Of a stretch of 64,000 bases of DNA, positions 60,177-64,000 are shown one piece after another (position 1 is the stretch's first letter; each line of letters opens with the position of its first letter). The notes under the pieces are model-generated. The model made no database searches. It saw nothing but the letters and a program-made list of their open reading frames with translations, and was not told the origin of the DNA. A program made the translations under genes and the position numbers. Source of the DNA: Entonaema liquescens (Eukaryota > Ascomycota > Sordariomycetes > Xylariales > Xylariaceae); the NCBI GenBank assembly GCA_902805475.1, contig CADCSX010000001.1:2108001-2172000 (forward strand), in the 5' to 3' direction.

Positions 60177-61502
60177 CTATGCTACAACATCATTCGCCTC
60201 GGTCTCTCTTTTTGCCTCGTCCGCTGGTACCGCTGTCTTGTGTCCGTTTACCTCGGCAAGCGCCTGTTCTATAGATTTAAGGAATCTAGTGACCTCGTCT
60301 TCTGTCCCGACCGTAATTCGTAGGCATCCCAGACACCCATGCTCCTTACCCCTGAACCGCACGACAACGCCCTTGTTCTCCGCTAGTGTCTCGTACACCG
60401 CCAGCGCCGTGACATTGTCTGGCTTACCCTCCGCATTTAACATCTCGAACAGTAGGAAATTACTGCTCGTCCCGCCGCGTAGTCTTCCTATACCCTTAAT
60501 TTTAGGCAGCTCCTTAAGTAATCTCTCCCTCTGCTGTACAAGCTTCTCCCTGTGCGCGCGCATCGTCGCTAAACCTTCACCCGAAGCGACGTACGATGCT
60601 AGCGCGCTAGTAGGGCTAGAAATGTTGTACGGCGCTTTTATGTTGTTGAGGAGACGTGCGACCGGTGCCGCGGCGAATGCTGCTCCAAGCCGGATACCCG
60701 CCATGCCAAATGCCTTTGAAAGCGTCTGCATAACGACTAGATTCGGCCATTCAGCAACCCATTCCGCCAACGAACTACCTTCCGGCGCAAAGTCGACATA
60801 GGCTTCGTCAACTACAACAACACCATTCCACGTTGGGTGTTCCAAAACCTGCTTTATGTCTTCCTTGGCTAGAAGTGAGCCGGTTGGGTTCCCGGGAGAG
60901 CACAGATAGATGAGTTTAATGTTCTGCTCCGTTGAGAGCGTTTCTAGCACTTTGGCTACGTCGACTCCAAATTCAGGCGCCGGTAATAGGGGGACTTTGA
61001 CTAGGCCGACGTCGTTCACCTGGGCTGACACTGAGTACATGCCGTACGTTGGAGGACATACCAAGATACGGTCACGACCAGGTACGCAGAAGCATCTCAG
61101 TAGCAAGTCGATAGCTTCATCACTGCCAACACCAACGAATAGGTTGTCCGGTGTGATGGTCTTGTCTGTGTGGTGGTGAGTGTTCCTCAGGTTGCAGAGC
61201 AGCTGCTTTAGGTCCCGTTGGTGAGGATCTGGATACCTGTGTAGTCCTAAGAAGTCTATGTCGACCCCGGCGCCCTTCGACACAGCCGAGACGGCCTCTG
61301 GTGTTAAGGACGGTCCAATGGCGTTCTCGTTTGCGTCGAGAAGAATGTTCGTGCCATCATCTTTATAGTCACTATAATACACGTGAGTACTCGCCTGTGA
61401 TGGCATTTGGTTTTTGAATAGGTCTTACTCTCGTGCGCAGCGGTATGGTTCCAACGCCAGAATATTAGGCCTCGCACAGGTCTCAAGATTGAAAGGCGAC
61501 AT
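60177..61502 (-). CDS. HIS5: Histidinol-phosphate aminotransferase (422 aa)
   Basis: Two exons: 61502-61429 and 61371-60177 (1,269 nt). The first exon supplies the conserved start MSPFNLETCARPNILALEPY, which is absent from the long downstream frame. The PLP-dependent fold-type I enzyme converts imidazole-acetol phosphate and glutamate to L-histidinol phosphate and 2-oxoglutarate in histidine biosynthesis. Visible landmarks: LLDANENAIGPS, the phosphate/PLP region GVGSDEAIDLLLR, PPTYGMYSV, CSPGNPTGSLL, VVVDEAYVDFA, the Schiff-base lysine in TLSKAFGMAGIRLG (Lys244), and the C-terminal VVVRFRGKEHGCLGCLRITVG with the substrate-binding Arg. Length is normal for fungal HIS5. Confidence 0.96.
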
Positions 61503-62248
61503 GATAGTCCAGACTATACTCAACAAATACTCCGTTAATATTCTTGATATTCTTCAAACTAAAAAAATGTTTAGATATATCGATGAATAAGAAGTCACTT
61601 GTATGTATAACCAGGTCCAACTCGTTAGTTTCTTGGCTTGTTTTATAGGTGATAGTTGAGTCACTACTTAAATTGAACCTCGTCTTAAGGAATTTGTTTT
61701 AGTAGCATCTTTTTAGCATCTTTCGTATCATCCGTCATATTGCAACATTGAATCGGCCATCCGATCGGAGGGTTACGGCCTCCACATTTTGGTGGGTCTT
61801 GTGTACCCCCCTTTTCTTGCCCTTGAACGCATATTATATTAGTCTATGTACGGATCCGTATCTCAGCTTCATTAGTCATTAGTCATGTATTGAAGTCAAA
61901 CATACCTAGGTAACCGGTGTTTTTAGGTTATTACCTAGTCACAAGCCGAAATCTACAAGATTTAAATAAAAATTAATATTTCATTCACATTCAAGATTGA
62001 AGAATCCAATAGTAATACATCTGGTCTTGAATATGAATTTCCTTGCAGAACGAAGCAAAACTTCTCCCCAAGTGTTTGTGTATCTCTAAAATAATATCAA
62101 CATCAACCCGCAGCTAAGGAAACCCAAACGCCAATTACTATGCTTATGCCCGTTTTAACTTATCCAAAATAATCCCATCATGCAAGGCCTTGACAGATGT
62201 GTCCGGCCGGATTCGACAGGTCAACGAGTGGATGCGCAGGGGTCACAA
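61503..62248. promoter_or_regulatory. Upstream region of HIS5
   Basis: 746 bp. A TACCTAGGTA palindrome lies at 61903-61912. No clear Gcn4-type TGACTC operator is evident by eye on the strand I read; a TGAGTCA word (GCN4/CPC1 consensus TGASTCA) occurs at about 61657, within 160 bp of the HIS5 start, and is a plausible cross-pathway control site. Confidence 0.5.
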
Positions 62249-63700
62249 TTACTGACCAGCCGGCTTCGGTGGCACCTTGCCTGTGCCCTTGACGTGCTTG
62301 ATCTCACCGGCCTTGAACGGCGGTCGCGTCTGATGAGAGAGCAGTCCGTGTACGGTTTCCAGAGCCGTCAGCTGCTGACCTAGTCCAGTCACCCCATCGA
62401 AACCACCGGTATACCACTTCTGTCCACACGTAGTACCGTCCTCCCCTCCGGAACAAGCCTTGCCAGCCGCAGTAGCGGAAGCGCTCAGCAAGGAGTACAC
62501 TTGGTTTAACGTCGAAGGCATCATTCGCGACGTAGCCCACATGAAGCGCGCAAGGTAGCCCTTGAAAGATTTCATGTCGGTGTTGCAGAGCTCGTACGGT
62601 TCGCAGGAGTGCTCGAACATGATGTTAGTCGCGTTCGGGTACGGGCTGAAGTAAGAGTCTGCTGCCTTCAGGAGACCGTTCGTTCGAGCTCCCCACGTCT
62701 TGTCTCCATTCGTGTAGTTGTAAAGGACGGCGGCTCCATACGTGTAAATACCCTGCGAGTACGAGAATGACAGCTTGTTGATCTTAGCGCAATTGTCTTC
62801 AATACCGGCACCGTCGTAAACCATGTAGTCCTGGTCTATGAACCCAACCTTCTCAGACCAATCATATACCTTCTTCGCCCACTCAAAGTACGTGTCGTTG
62901 CCGGTTGCCCGTGCAAGGCGTGCTGACAATTGGAAGAAGCCGCCGTTGGAAACGCTGTTCTTGTATGTCATGCCGTTCGGGTTATCCTCAAAGATTTGCC
63001 AGAGAAGTCCACCTCCACAATTAGTGTCGTTCCACCTCACGACCATCGTGTTCCAGGCATTTTCTGCGATGTCAAGCCAAGGGGGAATACTGTCGTCAGG
63101 CTGGGGAAAGTTCCGCTCAGCGGCGTTAAGAATAGCAAAAGACCAGAAGGCCTGGTCATCGTTTCCTTCGGAGCCAAAGTGCAATGGCGCCATAAGATCA
63201 AACTTGGGGCCGACTTGTGATAGTAAGGCCTGCGTAATGACTTCATCGTAGCTAGAATCACCCGTGTAATGGGAATAATCTAGCATAGCTCCCCAGGCCG
63301 CACCTGCTTCCCACCAGTCTAACAATCCAGTCAGTGTAGTTCAGAGGGTAAGAAACAAGGAAGTAGGCTGATAAATCTTACAGTATGGTTCGGGGAAAAC
63401 TGCAATAGTCTAAAGGAAATACATTAGCTCTAACTCAAAGAGAACAGGACTGGGGGATCATGGTATTCCATACCTGTGGAGTGTTTGTCACGTTTCCAGA
63501 GTAATATGACATGAGACCATGCGCAAGCGTACTAGAAACACCGCGGATAGATGCTAAGCATAAGCAACTCATTAGTCTACGTCGTCTAGTGTAATATCAA
63601 GATGTTACAAGCACATACCTGGGTCTTTGACATTGAGGTCTTTCGGCGCTACGAATGCCGCTGCCAGCGTAGCGGCCGTGTTGACCGATTTCATAAACAT
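62249..63700 (-). CDS. GH76 alpha-1,6-mannanase, Dfg5/Dcw1 family (419 aa)
   Basis: Four exons: 63700-63619, 63553-63474, 63409-63382, 62318-type boundary at 63318-62249 (1,260 nt). The N-terminus, MFMKSVNTAATLAAAFVAP, looks like a short signal peptide. GH76 landmarks: PYYWWEAGAAWG, restored only across intron 3; the catalytic pair Asp117-Asp118 in GSEGNDDQAFW; WQIFEDNPNGMTYKNSVSNG; FSYSQGIYTYGAA; and FKGYLARFMWAT. Dfg5/Dcw1 proteins act at the plasma membrane or wall and process GPI-mannoproteins for attachment to the wall glucan. Oddly, the C-terminus (KGTGKVPPKPAGQ) has no hydrophobic GPI signal, so this paralogue may be secreted. Exon 3 is only 28 nt. Confidence 0.9.
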
Positions 63701-64000
63701 GTTTGCGTGAATTACTGAAGGAAACTGTATCGCGCAGCGAACTCAAATTTTATAAATAATGGGAAATTGCAAGTGTCGTCTTGTAATCCGTTGTACTTCC
63801 AATTCTCGATGTCGAAGGGGAACACTAGGTGTAAAGTAAAGGACCGAAATAATTTTAAAAAGGTAAGAAGCGAATGGAGAAAGTGATGACGATGTCGTCT
63901 TGTAGAATCAAAGTGATAGAATGGCAGAACTTCTGTAAGTATGCACAAAAAATAGAAGAATAGCCTGTTTAAGTGATTGTCTAAATCTACAACAAGCCAA
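63701..64000. promoter_or_regulatory. Upstream region of the GH76 gene
   Basis: 300 bp to the window edge, no gene seen; it presumably contains the promoter and 5' leader. Confidence 0.5.

Noticed and set aside
1..64000. CRISPR arrays, rRNA, secondary-metabolite cluster genes
   Set aside because: No regularly spaced repeats, no rRNA signature, and no PKS/NRPS/terpene synthase motifs in any frame; the organism is a fungus.

Overview
The window is a piece of a filamentous ascomycete (Pezizomycotina) chromosome. Evidence: genes of 1-7 exons, mostly 49-90 nt introns with GTAAGT/GTACGT-type donors and CTAAC-like branch points; typical fungal families (Zn2Cys6 and APSES-type regulators, GH76 cell-wall enzyme, HIS5); and a transposon mutated only by transitions, the footprint of repeat-induced point mutation (RIP). 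I cannot name the species; a Sordariomycete is plausible but is inference.

Layout. 1-9.5 kb: an uncharacterised basic protein gene (1628-2854) and a seven-exon Zn2Cys6 transcription factor on the minus strand (9532-6573). 9.5-19 kb: gene-poor, with minisatellites, hairpins, a possible decayed transposon fragment, a doubtful 61-aa ORF and one GC-rich orphan gene (17003-17509). 19-25.4 kb: dense housekeeping block with a RING-H2 ubiquitin ligase (-), FIS1 (-) divergent from SPC24 (+), and a small membrane protein (-). 25.7-31.5 kb: one very AT-rich island, which is a single 5,756-bp LTR retrotransposon carcass with 170-bp LTRs and a 5-bp GTAAA target-site duplication. 32.6-46 kb: plus-strand genes for a TatD/Scn1-like hydrolase, an SSXT/Snf11-like SWI/SNF subunit, a Gyp5-like Rab GAP and a reticulon. 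47.5-52.8 kb: TOP2 (-). 56.3-58.1 kb: an APSES/Xbp1-like regulator (+). 58.5-63.7 kb: CNS1, HIS5 and a GH76 alpha-1,6-mannanase, all minus strand.

The genes form no pathway cluster: they cover mitochondrial fission, kinetochore, chromatin, DNA topology, Rab traffic, ER shape, chaperones, histidine synthesis and cell wall. I found no biosynthetic cluster, CRISPR, rRNA or convincing tRNA. The most unusual items are the RIP-decayed LTR element, whose boundaries and duplication I could place to the base, a zinc-cluster gene whose six-cysteine motif is split by a 478-nt GC-AG intron, and a perfect palindrome TACCTAGGTA repeated at five intergenic sites. Exon models were built by hand from splice signals and reading-frame continuity; every multi-exon model given here sums to a whole number of codons.
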